Made by a program: the position numbers and the translations under genes. A stretch of 59,283 bases of DNA from Candidatus Latescibacterota bacterium (GTDB lineage: Bacteria; Latescibacterota; UBA2968; UBA8231): the NCBI GenBank assembly GCA_022826515.1, contig JAJDUT010000066.1:1-59283 (forward strand), given 5' to 3'. Shown here piece by piece: positions 35,636 to 44,814 of the stretch (position 1 is the first letter of the stretch; the number at the start of each line of letters is the position of its first letter). The notes beneath the pieces were generated by a model, which saw only the letters and a program-made list of their open reading frames with translations, made no database searches and was not told the origin of the DNA.

Positions 35636-37009
35636 ATGGACGAGATAACACTCAAGAACTTCCGCTGCTTCCGCGAAGAGCAGACCGCCCGCCTCGCACC
35701 GCTGACATTGCTCGTCGGCGAGAACAGCACCGGCAAGACTTCTTTCATGGCGATGATCCGGGCACTGTGGGATGCCGCCTATCGGCGGACCGACCCGGAT
35801 TTCAAAGAGGAGCCCTACGACCTCGGTAGTTTCGACGAAATCGCCCACCACAGAGGGGGACGGGGTGGCCGGGCTGAAACCTTCGAGGCGGGATTTTCTG
35901 CTAGGCGGCGAGAGACTCGAACTGACCGGGAAATCAAGGTCGCAATAGATCGCCCATATCGCTTCGACGTGAAGTTTGGGCGAGATGGTACCGCGCCGGT
36001 TCCAGTGGGGAGACGCTTTTCTTGTGATGATGACTGGGTTGAAGAAGATTTCACATATGACGAATGGTTTCCGCTGATCCTTTTGGGAACGCCGAACGGT
36101 TCTTGGGTGGGGGAGATACACCCTGATCCTGATTATGAAGCGTCGCCCTTTGGCGTAGATCCCGATAGCCTAGAGGTCCGCCAAGGCTCCAACTCGCCCA
36201 CCCCCGAGGATTGGGAACGGCTCCGGCGACTTTTTCTTACTTCCTCAGAAGTACGAGAATTCGGCCATCGTAAGCAGCGGCCTTATGCCAGTGCCCCCGT
36301 CCGTTCCAACCCCCAACGCACCTACGATCCTGCCCGCCCGACGCGGGACCCGGAAGGCGATTACGTTCCGATGTATCTCGCGGAAGTGTTTTTTCAGGAT
36401 AAGAGACGATGGAACTCCCTCAAGCAGAAGCTCGAGAAGTTCGGTCAAGAGTCTGGACTGTTCGATGAAATTTCGGTCAAGTCCTTCGGAAGGAAGGCAA
36501 GCGAACCGTTTCAAGTGCAGGTTAGGAAATTCGGTAGCAGGATCAAGGGACCTCAGCGCAACCTGATCGACGTCGGCTATGGCGTCAGTCAAGTCCTGCC
36601 CGTCATTACGGAGCTAGTCCGCAGTGGATCCTTTCCTGATCTGCTTGGCTACAGCAAACCGCCCATGTTTCTGTTACAGCAGCCCGAAGTGCATCTCCAC
36701 CCCAGCGCCCAAGCCGCCTTGGGTAGCTTGTTCTGCGAAGTCGCTACGCCAGAGCGCCAGTTAATAATCGAGACTCACAGCGACCACCTGATCGACCGAG
36801 TGCGAATGGATGTGCGCGACAGCACCACAGACCTGAAGCCCGACGATGTTTCCATCCTCTTTTTTGAGCGTAAGGATTTGGACGTGCGCATACACTCACT
36901 CCGCATCGACGAAGAGGGAAACATCGAAGGCGCACCTGATGGCTACCGGAACTTTTTCTTGGAAGAAACGGCGAGGTCTCTATGGAAGAGACAGTCTATA
37001 GGAACCTGA
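35636..37009 (+). CDS. AAA/ABC-type ATPase (DUF3696/OLD-like), partner of a PIN protein
   Basis: 457 residues. ITLKNFRCFREEQTARLAPL precedes Walker A LLVGENSTGKTSF (25-37), the standard RecF/OLD/SMC-like N-terminus. The C-terminal half has the ABC-like signature region IDVGYGVSQVLPVI, Walker B FLLQQPEVHLHPSAQAALG and the D-loop/H-loop IIETHSDHLIDRVR. There is no TOPRIM domain. ATG 35636 is chosen over an open frame from 35603 because AGAGAGGT lies upstream and the fold begins there. A PIN-like gene starts 3 bases after its stop, implying a two-component ATPase-effector system in a defence island. Confidence 0.83.
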   Translation: MDEITLKNFRCFREEQTARLAPLTLLVGENSTGKTSFMAMIRALWDAAYRRTDPDFKEEPYDLGSFDEIAHHRGGRGGRAETFEAGFSARRRETRTDREIKVAIDRPYRFDVKFGRDGTAPVPVGRRFSCDDDWVEEDFTYDEWFPLILLGTPNGSWVGEIHPDPDYEASPFGVDPDSLEVRQGSNSPTPEDWERLRRLFLTSSEVREFGHRKQRPYASAPVRSNPQRTYDPARPTRDPEGDYVPMYLAEVFFQDKRRWNSLKQKLEKFGQESGLFDEISVKSFGRKASEPFQVQVRKFGSRIKGPQRNLIDVGYGVSQVLPVITELVRSGSFPDLLGYSKPPMFLLQQPEVHLHPSAQAALGSLFCEVATPERQLIIETHSDHLIDRVRMDVRDSTTDLKPDDVSILFFERKDLDVRIHSLRIDEEGNIEGAPDGYRNFFLEETARSLWKRQSIGT

Positions 37010-37012
37010 AAA

Positions 37013-37480
37013 ATGTGTGCAATTGTTGATGCCAACGTCGTCTCTGAAGTATTCGGTTCTAATCTACCGCCGGCAGGAGAGAAGTTCTTTGATTGGCTCA
37101 ACCAAGGAAGTGGCCGGCTGATAGTCGGCGGCAAGTTGCTTGAAGAACTTGAACAGGGTTCGGCGGACTTCAGACGCTGGGGACGGGAGGCCCAACTTGC
37201 TGGAAGAATGATAATCGCGAATAAAAGTGAAATGGACGCAAGGACAGAGCAGATCCAGAGTGAGGACGCAATCAGGTCCGATGATCCACATGTCATTGCC
37301 TTGGCTCAAGTCAGCGGTGCCCGGTTGTTGTATTCAAACGATGGCAATTTACAGCAGGATTTCAAGAACAAGAGCCTGATTGACGATCCCCGAGGTAAAG
37401 TTTACTCGACGAGTGGGGACGGGAGTTTCCTGCCTAGGCACGATAGGCTGCTAAAAAATAAAAAATTGTGCCGTCCATGA
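37013..37480 (+). CDS. PIN-like nuclease, effector partner of the AAA ATPase
   Basis: A 155-residue PIN-fold protein. The first acidic residue is D6 in CAIVDANVVSEVF, Glu residues in KLLEELEQGS (44, 45) fit the second site, and DDPHVIALAQVSGARLLYSN gives Asp90/91, followed by D110 in SNDGNLQQDF. This order matches VapC-like ribonucleases. The C-terminus is basic. It starts 3 bases after the ATPase stop and is translationally linked. The pair would make an ATPase-gated RNase. There is no antitoxin-like small gene next to it, unlike in VapBC. Confidence 0.75.
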   Translation: MCAIVDANVVSEVFGSNLPPAGEKFFDWLNQGSGRLIVGGKLLEELEQGSADFRRWGREAQLAGRMIIANKSEMDARTEQIQSEDAIRSDDPHVIALAQVSGARLLYSNDGNLQQDFKNKSLIDDPRGKVYSTSGDGSFLPRHDRLLKNKKLCRP

Positions 37481-37523
37481 TTTTGGGGCTAAAACCCGGA
37501 CGCTGCTAGGACACGAAAATCAT

Positions 37524-39422
37524 ATGCAAAAACTCATTGCCAACGACCCAGAGACGTGCTCGGCGGACATCGTGGCCGAGAACATCGAACACCTGAAGGC
37601 CCTGTTTCCCGAAGCATTCACCGAGGGCAAGATCGACTTTGAGGTGCTCAAGCAGCTTCTCGGCGGCGAGGTGGACGAGCGCGAGGAGAAGTACGGCCTC
37701 AACTGGCACGGCAAACGCCAAGCGCGGCAGCTTGCGCTGACGCCTTCGACTGGCACCTTGCGCCCCTGTCCAGAGGAGAGCGTCGATTGGGACACGACGC
37801 AAAACCTGATGATTGAGGGCGATAATCTAGAGGTACTCAAGCTGTTGCAAAAGAGCTATGCCGGAAAGGTGAAGCTGATTTACATCGACCCGCCGTACAA
37901 CACGGGGAAGGATTTCATCTATCCCGACGACTACCGGGACAACATCCAGAATTATCTGAAGTTGACGGGACAGACCGACGACGATAACCGGAAGCTGTCG
38001 TCAAACACGGAAGCTTCGGGGCGGTTCCACACCGACTGGCTGAACATGATGTATCCGCGTTTGAAGCTTTCGAGAAATCTTTTGTGTAGGGATGGGGTGG
38101 CTTTCATTTCCATCAATCAGGTTGAGCTTTCTAGATTGCTTTGGCTTTGCGACGAGATCTACGGCGAGGAGAATTTGGTCGGTATAATTACGTGGAAAGC
38201 CCGAGTAAAGCCCGTGAACATAGGAGACGCAAAGTACCGTCCCCAATGTGAAACAGAGCATATTCTAGTCTACCAACGAAGTGCCCATGAAGAACAATTC
38301 CGACCCCTTCATACCGGTAGTTCTCGCAGTTATCCACACCAACTTGACGATCGCAAGTATAGACTCCAAACAATTCTAAAATCCAATCGAGGCGCTAACT
38401 TCAGAAATACAATGAGGTTCGAGGTCCGAGGATATACACCACCGGAAGGTCAGCGCTGGCAAGGAGGTGAAGAAGAAATCAAACGACTCGACGCAGAGGG
38501 TTATGTTGAGTTCCGTGACGATACGCCATTTCGACGGTACTTTGAGGATGAGGAAAGCGCTGAACATGATCCGTTTTATTGCTTCATGGAGATTGATTGG
38601 TCATCAACATCAGAAGCAGGAAAGTTCGAACTCAATGAACTCCTGGGGAATGATCACGGTTTCGACACCGTAAAACCCACTCGCCTTATAAGAACACTGG
38701 TCCAGTCCCTTACTACATTGGATGCTGGCGACATAGTGATGGATTTTTTTGTTGGTTCTGGGACAACGGGGCATTCTGTAATGGCCCAAAATGCTGACGA
38801 TGGAGGTAATCGAAGGCTAGTAATGGTCCAGCTACCAGAGCCTCTCGACATCGAGAATAAGGATCAGAGGAGTGCCGCAGCTTACTGTGATAGGATAGGA
38901 AAACCACGCACCATCGCCGAGCTGACTAAGGAACGCCTTCGCTGCGCTGCAAACAAAGTCAAGAACGATAATCCGCAATTTGTCGGAGACCTCGGCTTCC
39001 GCGTCTTCAAGCTCGACACGTCCAACATCCGCGCTTGGGAGCCGGACAGCGACGACCTAGAACAGACTCTACTCGACAGCATCGATCACATCAAATCAGA
39101 TCGAAGCCAAGACGATATCCTCTACGAGTTGCTGCTTAAGCTCGGCCTCGACTTGTGCGTGCCCATCGAGACCAAGATCATTGCAGGCAAGGCTGTGCAC
39201 TCCATCGGTGCCGGGACGTTGCTCGCCTGCCTCGACGAGCATATTGACCGGGAGGAAGTCGATTCGCTGGCCCTCGGTATTGCCGAGTGGCACAAGCAAC
39301 TCGACTCCGAGGGCGACGCCACCGTGATTTTCCGCGACAGTGCCTTTGAAGACGACGTGGCTAAGACGAATATGGCGGCCATTCTAGAGCAGTATGGACT
39401 CAGGAATGTGCGAAGCCTATAA
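37524..39422 (+). CDS. Type III restriction-modification methyltransferase (Mod)
   Basis: A 632-residue beta-class N6-adenine methyltransferase. An N-terminal helical region with EHLKALFPEAFTEGKIDFEV is typical of Mod. Catalytic DPPYNTG is at residues 122-128 and the SAM-binding FVGSGTT at 409-415, with the target-recognition region between them (about 225-400). That region is noticeably richer in A and T than the flanks, as expected for an exchangeable recognition domain. It forms the modification subunit with the downstream Res. A DUF4258 gene separates the two, which is unusual. Confidence 0.92.
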   Translation: MQKLIANDPETCSADIVAENIEHLKALFPEAFTEGKIDFEVLKQLLGGEVDEREEKYGLNWHGKRQARQLALTPSTGTLRPCPEESVDWDTTQNLMIEGDNLEVLKLLQKSYAGKVKLIYIDPPYNTGKDFIYPDDYRDNIQNYLKLTGQTDDDNRKLSSNTEASGRFHTDWLNMMYPRLKLSRNLLCRDGVAFISINQVELSRLLWLCDEIYGEENLVGIITWKARVKPVNIGDAKYRPQCETEHILVYQRSAHEEQFRPLHTGSSRSYPHQLDDRKYRLQTILKSNRGANFRNTMRFEVRGYTPPEGQRWQGGEEEIKRLDAEGYVEFRDDTPFRRYFEDEESAEHDPFYCFMEIDWSSTSEAGKFELNELLGNDHGFDTVKPTRLIRTLVQSLTTLDAGDIVMDFFVGSGTTGHSVMAQNADDGGNRRLVMVQLPEPLDIENKDQRSAAAYCDRIGKPRTIAELTKERLRCAANKVKNDNPQFVGDLGFRVFKLDTSNIRAWEPDSDDLEQTLLDSIDHIKSDRSQDDILYELLLKLGLDLCVPIETKIIAGKAVHSIGAGTLLACLDEHIDREEVDSLALGIAEWHKQLDSEGDATVIFRDSAFEDDVAKTNMAAILEQYGLRNVRSL

Positions 39423-39569
39423 GCACCGCTGGAGTTGCTGGTTGGCCATCTCATTGAGAACTCCGGCGCGAGTTCTCCGAGCAGGTCTTGGAGCGACACT
39501 TACCTAAGCGATTTAGAATCAAGTATCGCGGATGAATAGCCACTTGCCCACGAGGGATCTATACTCTAG

Positions 39570-39899
39570 ATGGAAGTTATTTCCACGCTCGAATCAGTGC
39601 AGCGACTAGTCGGTAACAATGAAGTGCGAATATCTGATCACGGATGGAATAAACTGGAAACGGATGACATTTCACTGCGCGACGTGGTCGCCGGTTTAGC
39701 GGAGGCAGTTGTGGTCGAAGATTATCCAGATGCTCGCAGAGGCCCGTCGGTTCTTGTGCTACAACGGGATCCCACGTATAAGCCTGTTCATATCTTATGG
39801 GGGATACCCAAAGGCCATCGGTCTCCAGCGGTGCTCGTCACGGCCTATCGCCCTGATCCAAGCAAATGGGACGAAAATTTTCTGAGACGGAAGCCATGA
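39570..39899 (+). CDS. DUF4258 (RelE-like fold) putative toxin inserted between mod and res
   Basis: A 109-residue DUF4258 protein. The family pattern is clear: an early RISDHGWNKLETDDIS helix, VVVEDYPDARRGPSVLVLQR, HILWGIPKGHRSPAVLVTAY and a final PDPSKWDENFLRR. DUF4258 is related to RelE-type mRNA-interfering toxins, with the H of SDHG and late aromatic/basic residues as candidate active-site residues. Its stop TGA overlaps the ATG of the next gene (ATGA at 39896-39899), the arrangement usual for a toxin followed by its antitoxin. Here, however, the next gene is res. Confidence 0.8.
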   Translation: MEVISTLESVQRLVGNNEVRISDHGWNKLETDDISLRDVVAGLAEAVVVEDYPDARRGPSVLVLQRDPTYKPVHILWGIPKGHRSPAVLVTAYRPDPSKWDENFLRRKP

Positions 39900-42800
39900 A
39901 ACAGACAAAATACATTCGCGTAGGAGAATACGTCGCCGAGGTTGATGTCGATCTCATCGAGAGTGAATCGACGGATTCGTGGGGACCCTATCTAACCTTG
40001 GAAGACGCCTACCGCCTTGATGATGTACGCACGCTGCTCAAAGAAGGCAACATCGAGCAAGCTGCCCAAAAAGCCCGGCGGCTCTCTCGGCAGCCAAGAG
40101 CGACCAAGAAACTACCGCTGAAACTCCACTTTGAACCCAACCTCGACTACCAACTCCAAGCCATCGACGCTGTCTGCGACCTGTTTCGCGGCCAAGAAAT
40201 CTGCCGGACAGAATTCACCGTAGCGCACGATCCTACGAAGCTGCAAGGGCACCTTGGCTTCGCGGAAAACGACTTAGGCGTTGGCAATCAGCTAAGCCTG
40301 CTCGACGATCAGATGCTTGCAAATCTGAACGATGTCCAACTCCGCAACGGCTTGCCTCCCTCGGCCTCCTTGGACTCGGGCGATTTCACCGTGGAGATGG
40401 AGACCGGTACCGGCAAGACCTATGTGTACTTGCGCACCATCTTCGAGCTAAGCAAGCGCTACGGCTTCACCAAGTTCGTCATTGTCGTGCCATCAGTCGC
40501 CATTAAGGAAGGCGTGTACAAGTCGCTCCAGATTACCGACGACCACTTCCGCGCACTCTATTCGGGCACGCCCTTCGAGTATTTCCTCTACGACTCGGCC
40601 AAGCTCGGTCAGGTGCGAAACTTTGCCACCAGTTCGCAGGTTCAGATCATGGTGGTAACGGTCGGCGCTATTAACAAAAAGGACGTCAACAATCTCTATA
40701 AGGATAGCGAAAAGACGGGCGGCGAAAAGCCGATTGATCTAATTCGGGCCACGCAGCCTATCCTCATTGTCGATGAGCCGCAAAGCGTGGACGGCGGTTT
40801 GCGAGGGCGTGGCAAAGAAGCGCTCGGAGCCATGAATCCCCTCTGCACACTGCGCTACTCGGCGACACATGCAGACCAGCACCACATGGTCTATCGGCTC
40901 GATGCGGTAGATGCTTACGAGCGCAAGCTAGTCAAACAAATTGAGGTGGCATCGGCGACCGTCGAGGACGCTCACAACAAGCCCTACGTCCGCCTAGCGT
41001 CAACGCGCAATCAGCGCGGCACAATCAGTGCCAAGATCGAACTCGATGTCGAAACGGCGGCTGGGGTCCGTCGGCGAGAGGTCACTGTCCAAGATGGCGA
41101 CGATCTCGAACAAATCACCGGACGTGCGATCTACCGCGACTGCTGGATTGGCGAAATCCGCGTCGAAAAGGACAACGAATTCGTCGAGTTGCGCGTACCC
41201 GGCGATGAGCGCTTTCTCCGGTTGGGCGAATCCTACGGCGATGTGGATGCTCTCGCTGTCCAGCGCCAAATGATTCGCCGCACTATCCGTGAGCACTTCG
41301 ACAAGGAAAAGCGCCTGCGCCCACAGGGGATCAAAGTGCTCAGCCTGTTTTTCATCGATGCGGTGGAGCGCTATCGGCAGTACGACGACGAGGGCAATTC
41401 CTCCAAAGGAGAGTATGCCCAAATCTTCGAGGAGGAGTATCGGCGCTTGGCCAATCATCCAGACTTCGCTGACGTGGAGTTCGACGCGCTCGCAGAGGAT
41501 GTCCACAACGGCTACTTCTCCATCGACAAAAGAGGTGGCTGGACAGATACCGCCGAGAACAACCAGTCTAACCGCGACAACGCCGAACGAGCCTACAACC
41601 TGATCATGCGAGAAAAGGAGAAGCTCCTGAGCCTAGATACGCCACTCAAGTTCATTTTCTCGCACTCGGCTTTGCGCGAAGGCTGGGACAATCCCAACGT
41701 CTTTCAGATATGCACTTTGCGCGACATTCGCACCGAACGCGAACGACGGCAGACCATTGGGCGTGGCCTGCGCCTGTGCGTCAATCAAGAGGGCCAGCGC
41801 CTGCACGGCTTTGAGGTCAACACGCTCACGGTCATTGCTACGGAGAGCTACGAGGAGTTCGCCGATAACCTCCAGCGGGAGATCGAGGCCGACACCGGCA
41901 TCCGCTTCGGCGTCGTAGAGGCGCATCAGTTTGCCGCCATTCCGGTCGTCGGCACAGACGGACAGACGACGGCTCTCGGTTCCGAAGCGTCGAAAAATTT
42001 GTGGGAACACCTGAAAGCAGAAGGATATATCGACGCGACAGGGCGAGTCCAAGACACGCTCCGCGAGGCACTCAAGGACGATACCCTCAGCATACCCGAG
42101 AAATTCGCCGATCAGCACGAAGAGATCAACAAGGTGCTGCGCAAATTCGCCGGGCGTCTAACGATCAAAAACGCCGACGAGCGCCGCTCAATTCGCCCGC
42201 GCCGAGCCGTGCTCCAAAGCCCGGAGTTCAAGGCACTGTGGGACCGCATCAAGCACAAAACCACGTACCGCGTCGAGTTCGACAACGAAGATCTACTCGC
42301 ACAGTGCATCCAAGCACTTGACGATGCGCCGCCGATCCCTAGACCCCGGCTCCAGTGGCGCAAAGCCGACATTGCCATTGGCCAAAGAGGAGTCGAGGCA
42401 ACCGAACGCGAGGGGGCTGCAACCGTGGTGCTAGACGAGGCCGATGTAGAGCTACCCGATGTGCTTACCGAGCTTCAGGACCGCACACAACTCACGCGCC
42501 GCAGCATCCACCGCATCCTCTCGGAGAGCGGACGCCTCGATGATTTCAAGCGCAATCCACAACAATTCATCGACCTCGCCACGCAAGCTATCAATCGCTA
42601 TAAGCGTCTCGCTTTAGTAAATGGCGTCAAGTACCAACGCCTCGGAGACGAGTGCTACTATGCACAGGAGCTACTTGACCAAGAGGAACTAACCGGCTAT
42701 CTGAAAAACATGATCTCGGACACGGAGAAGTCAGTGTACGATCAGGTGGTGTACGACTCCGACATTGAGCGTTCCTTTGCAGACCAGTTAGAGAATAATA

Positions 42801-43081
42801 CTGCGGTCAAGGTGTACGCCAAACTGCCGGGATGGTTCGCGGTGCCGACGCCGCTTGGCAGCTACAACCCGGACTGGGCCGTGCTGGTTGAACACGACGA
42901 CGGCGAGCGGCTATATTTTGTAGTCGAAACCAAGGCCAGCCTGTTCGCCAGTGATCTCCGCAATGCCGAAAGTGCCAAAATCGAGTGCGGCAAGGCGCAC
43001 TTCGCCGCGCTCAAAGTGAGCGAATCACCGGCGGAGTACCGAACTGCCCGCTCTCTAGACGACGTACTCGCTCACAGCTAA
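39896..43081 (+). CDS. Type III restriction subunit (Res) with N-terminal antitoxin-like domain
   Basis: 1061 residues. From about residue 76 (LKLHFEPNLDYQLQAI) it is a standard type III Res: Walker A METGTGKTY (168-176), the DEAD-box variant VDEPQSVD (292-299), helicase-C RQTIGRGLRL and a C-terminal PD-(D/E)xK nuclease with NPDWAV (from 991) and VVETKA (E1011, K1013). Residues 1-70 (MKQTKYIRVGEYVAEVDVDL, then WGPYLTLEDAYRLDDVRTLL) do not belong to Res. They resemble the about 70-residue small proteins encoded after DUF4258 toxins. The ATG overlaps the toxin stop. An in-frame ATG at 39866 has no such support. This looks like an antitoxin-Res fusion. Confidence 0.85.
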   Translation: MKQTKYIRVGEYVAEVDVDLIESESTDSWGPYLTLEDAYRLDDVRTLLKEGNIEQAAQKARRLSRQPRATKKLPLKLHFEPNLDYQLQAIDAVCDLFRGQEICRTEFTVAHDPTKLQGHLGFAENDLGVGNQLSLLDDQMLANLNDVQLRNGLPPSASLDSGDFTVEMETGTGKTYVYLRTIFELSKRYGFTKFVIVVPSVAIKEGVYKSLQITDDHFRALYSGTPFEYFLYDSAKLGQVRNFATSSQVQIMVVTVGAINKKDVNNLYKDSEKTGGEKPIDLIRATQPILIVDEPQSVDGGLRGRGKEALGAMNPLCTLRYSATHADQHHMVYRLDAVDAYERKLVKQIEVASATVEDAHNKPYVRLASTRNQRGTISAKIELDVETAAGVRRREVTVQDGDDLEQITGRAIYRDCWIGEIRVEKDNEFVELRVPGDERFLRLGESYGDVDALAVQRQMIRRTIREHFDKEKRLRPQGIKVLSLFFIDAVERYRQYDDEGNSSKGEYAQIFEEEYRRLANHPDFADVEFDALAEDVHNGYFSIDKRGGWTDTAENNQSNRDNAERAYNLIMREKEKLLSLDTPLKFIFSHSALREGWDNPNVFQICTLRDIRTERERRQTIGRGLRLCVNQEGQRLHGFEVNTLTVIATESYEEFADNLQREIEADTGIRFGVVEAHQFAAIPVVGTDGQTTALGSEASKNLWEHLKAEGYIDATGRVQDTLREALKDDTLSIPEKFADQHEEINKVLRKFAGRLTIKNADERRSIRPRRAVLQSPEFKALWDRIKHKTTYRVEFDNEDLLAQCIQALDDAPPIPRPRLQWRKADIAIGQRGVEATEREGAATVVLDEADVELPDVLTELQDRTQLTRRSIHRILSESGRLDDFKRNPQQFIDLATQAINRYKRLALVNGVKYQRLGDECYYAQELLDQEELTGYLKNMISDTEKSVYDQVVYDSDIERSFADQLENNTAVKVYAKLPGWFAVPTPLGSYNPDWAVLVEHDDGERLYFVVETKASLFASDLRNAESAKIECGKAHFAALKVSESPAEYRTARSLDDVLAHS

Positions 43082-43127
43082 GCCTGTTGATCCTATTTCT
43101 ATTTTAATCCACCCAAAGGAACCCCCC

Positions 43128-44618
43128 ATGACCGACCGCCCCAACATCCTCGTCATAATGACCGACCAACAGCGCGCCACGGCCAGCCATCTCTACGGCA
43201 ACACCTTCTGCCAAACCCCATCCATGGAACGCCTCGCTGCCGACGGCGTGCTCTTTGAAAATGCAATCACCCCGCACCCCCTCTGCGTGCCAGCGCGCAT
43301 CTCGTTTTGGACCTCGCAGTTTCCCCACTCGCACGGCGGCCGGCGCAACCAGACCTTGATGCCCGCCGGTGCCACGCACGCTTGGCAGCTCTGGAAAGAG
43401 GCTGGCTACGCCACCGGCCTGATCGGCAAAAATCACTGCTTCCAGCGGGAGGAAGATTTGGCGCTCTTCGACGTGTGGAACGCCTTTACTCACGGCGGGC
43501 GCAACGAGGGGCCACAGACGCGGGGCATGGACTGGTTCCGGCCAGAAGAAGGTCGCCGCAAAGTCGCCGCCGAGCATCGCCAACTCGCCCACCAGAACCC
43601 CCGCTTCAGCTACGGCACCTCCGAGCTGCCGCTAGAAGACCACTCCACCGGCCTGATCGCCGGGCAGACGACGCGCTTCATCGAAAAACACCAAGACCAG
43701 CCCTTTGCCCTGTGGGTCTCCTTTCCCGACCCGCACGAGCCGTGGCTGTGCCCAGCCGAGTACGCATCCTTGTTCCCACCCTCGGCCATTGATCTACCCC
43801 CCTGGCGCGACGACGAATTCGACGACGAGCGCGCCCCCGAGCGCAACCGAGCGCTCTACCAAATGCTGGGGGTGCGCCGCGACCCAATCGAAGACCTCTA
43901 CGGCGTCATGGCCTCGTACTTTGGCATGGTGCGCTTTATCGACGACGCGCTTGGTCAAATCCTCGACAAGCTCGACGAACTGGAGCTGCGGGAGCAGACG
44001 ATTGTGGTCTTTTGTTCGGACCACGGCGACTTCATGGGCGAACACGCTATGCAGTGCAAGGGCGGGGTCTTCTACGACAGCCTGACGCGAGTGCCGCTGA
44101 TCGTCTCTTGGCCCGGACAGGTCGCCACCGGAGTGCGCGACCAGAGCATGGCCAATCTAATCGACGTAGTGCCGACGCTGTTGCACTTGCAGGGAATGGC
44201 ACAGCCGCGCTCAATGCACGGAACGCCACTGCCCACCGCGACCGACGCCGCGCCCCGGGACGCGACCTTTTCCGAATACGGCAGCGGAGGGCCGCTCTTT
44301 ACCATGGCCGACTTGGAAAAACTGCCTCAACCTTGGGGCCGCAAAACCCTGATCGACACCTTGCAGTGGCGCGAGGCGGCTGGCCGCTGCAAGATGGTGC
44401 GCACCCGCGAATGGAAATACGTCCACGACCCCATGGGGGACCGCGACGAACTCTACGACCTCGTCGCCGACCCGAACGAGTTGGTCAATGTGATCGACGA
44501 GGAGCAACACCGCGACGCCCTCGCCGCCATGCGCCTGCGGCTAGCCGACTGGAGCATCAACACCGAGGACGGTCAACCGGTGCCCCTGCCCGACCGCGCC
44601 CACTACGAGCTGACCTGA
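43128..44618 (+). CDS. Sulfatase with canonical formylglycine motif
   Basis: A 496-residue type I sulfatase. Metal-binding ILVIMTDQQRATA starts at residue 7. The modification motif is C53-V-P-A-R57 within HPLCVPARISFW, where Cys would be converted to formylglycine. The second metal site is FCSDHGDFMGEH, and the C-terminus contains the usual WKYVHDP and ELYDLVADPNE. No signal peptide is seen, so it is probably cytosolic or exported by another route. AAAGGAAC precedes the ATG. Its anaerobic or aerobic maturase is not in the window. It is followed by the thrS promoter. Confidence 0.92.
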   Translation: MTDRPNILVIMTDQQRATASHLYGNTFCQTPSMERLAADGVLFENAITPHPLCVPARISFWTSQFPHSHGGRRNQTLMPAGATHAWQLWKEAGYATGLIGKNHCFQREEDLALFDVWNAFTHGGRNEGPQTRGMDWFRPEEGRRKVAAEHRQLAHQNPRFSYGTSELPLEDHSTGLIAGQTTRFIEKHQDQPFALWVSFPDPHEPWLCPAEYASLFPPSAIDLPPWRDDEFDDERAPERNRALYQMLGVRRDPIEDLYGVMASYFGMVRFIDDALGQILDKLDELELREQTIVVFCSDHGDFMGEHAMQCKGGVFYDSLTRVPLIVSWPGQVATGVRDQSMANLIDVVPTLLHLQGMAQPRSMHGTPLPTATDAAPRDATFSEYGSGGPLFTMADLEKLPQPWGRKTLIDTLQWREAAGRCKMVRTREWKYVHDPMGDRDELYDLVADPNELVNVIDEEQHRDALAAMRLRLADWSINTEDGQPVPLPDRAHYELT

Positions 44619-44624
44619 AGGCTC

Positions 44625-44653
44625 TTGCACAATCGAAGCTCTGCCGGTATTTT
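44625..44653 (+). promoter_or_regulatory. Promoter for the thrS attenuator transcript
   Basis: TTGCAC (44625-44630) and TATTTT (44648-44653) are spaced by exactly 17 bases, right after the sulfatase stop. The predicted start falls at about 44660-44661, at the first base of the leader ATG, so the leader peptide would be translated from a leaderless or nearly leaderless message. There is no Shine-Dalgarno before that ATG, which agrees. Confidence 0.55.
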
Positions 44654-44660
44654 ATACACC

Positions 44661-44771
44661 ATGATTTCTGCTATGCTCACAGTCGCTTCCGCACAGAGCC
44701 TCAGCGGTTTCCCGTCGGGGCCGACGGCTACCACTACCACCACTACGACTACGACCATGTGCGCCGGATAG
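44661..44771 (+). CDS. Threonine-rich leader peptide of thrS (36 codons)
   Basis: ATG 44661 opens 36 codons ending TAG 44769-44771. The product starts MISAMLTVASAQSL. Codon 22 is Thr and codons 24-32 are nine consecutive Thr codons using ACC, ACT and ACG, followed by MCAG-stop. It lies directly between a promoter and a strong terminator that precedes threonyl-tRNA synthetase. That is the signature of a ribosome-mediated attenuation leader, as in the thr operon leader of E. coli. The same bases read in another frame give a His/Tyr/Asp-rich string, but that frame has no start codon near the promoter. Confidence 0.75.
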   Translation: MISAMLTVASAQSLSGFPSGPTATTTTTTTTTMCAG

Positions 44772-44814
44772 CGACGGACTAAAGTTTATTTTGCAACCTT
44801 TCCCCGCTGTCGGC
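44763..44814 (+). promoter_or_regulatory. Predicted antiterminator of the thrS leader
   Basis: GCCGGATAGCG (44763-44773), which contains the leader stop codon TAG, can pair with CGCTGTCGGC (44805-44814). This gives ten pairs with one G-U and one bulged G, and it covers most of the 5' arm of the terminator. CCGTCG (44712-44717) can instead pair with CGACGG (44772-44777), giving the upstream 1:2 hairpin. A ribosome stalled on the Thr codons (44730-44756) would leave the antiterminator free to form; one reaching the stop codon would block it and let the terminator fold. Confidence 0.65.

Noticed and set aside
44012..44782. 256-codon plus-strand frame ending in a His/Tyr/Asp-rich string over the thrS leader
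   Set aside because: Most of it overlaps the sulfatase gene in another frame. The His/Tyr string comes from the same repeated ACYAC bases as the Thr run, and it lacks a start near the promoter.
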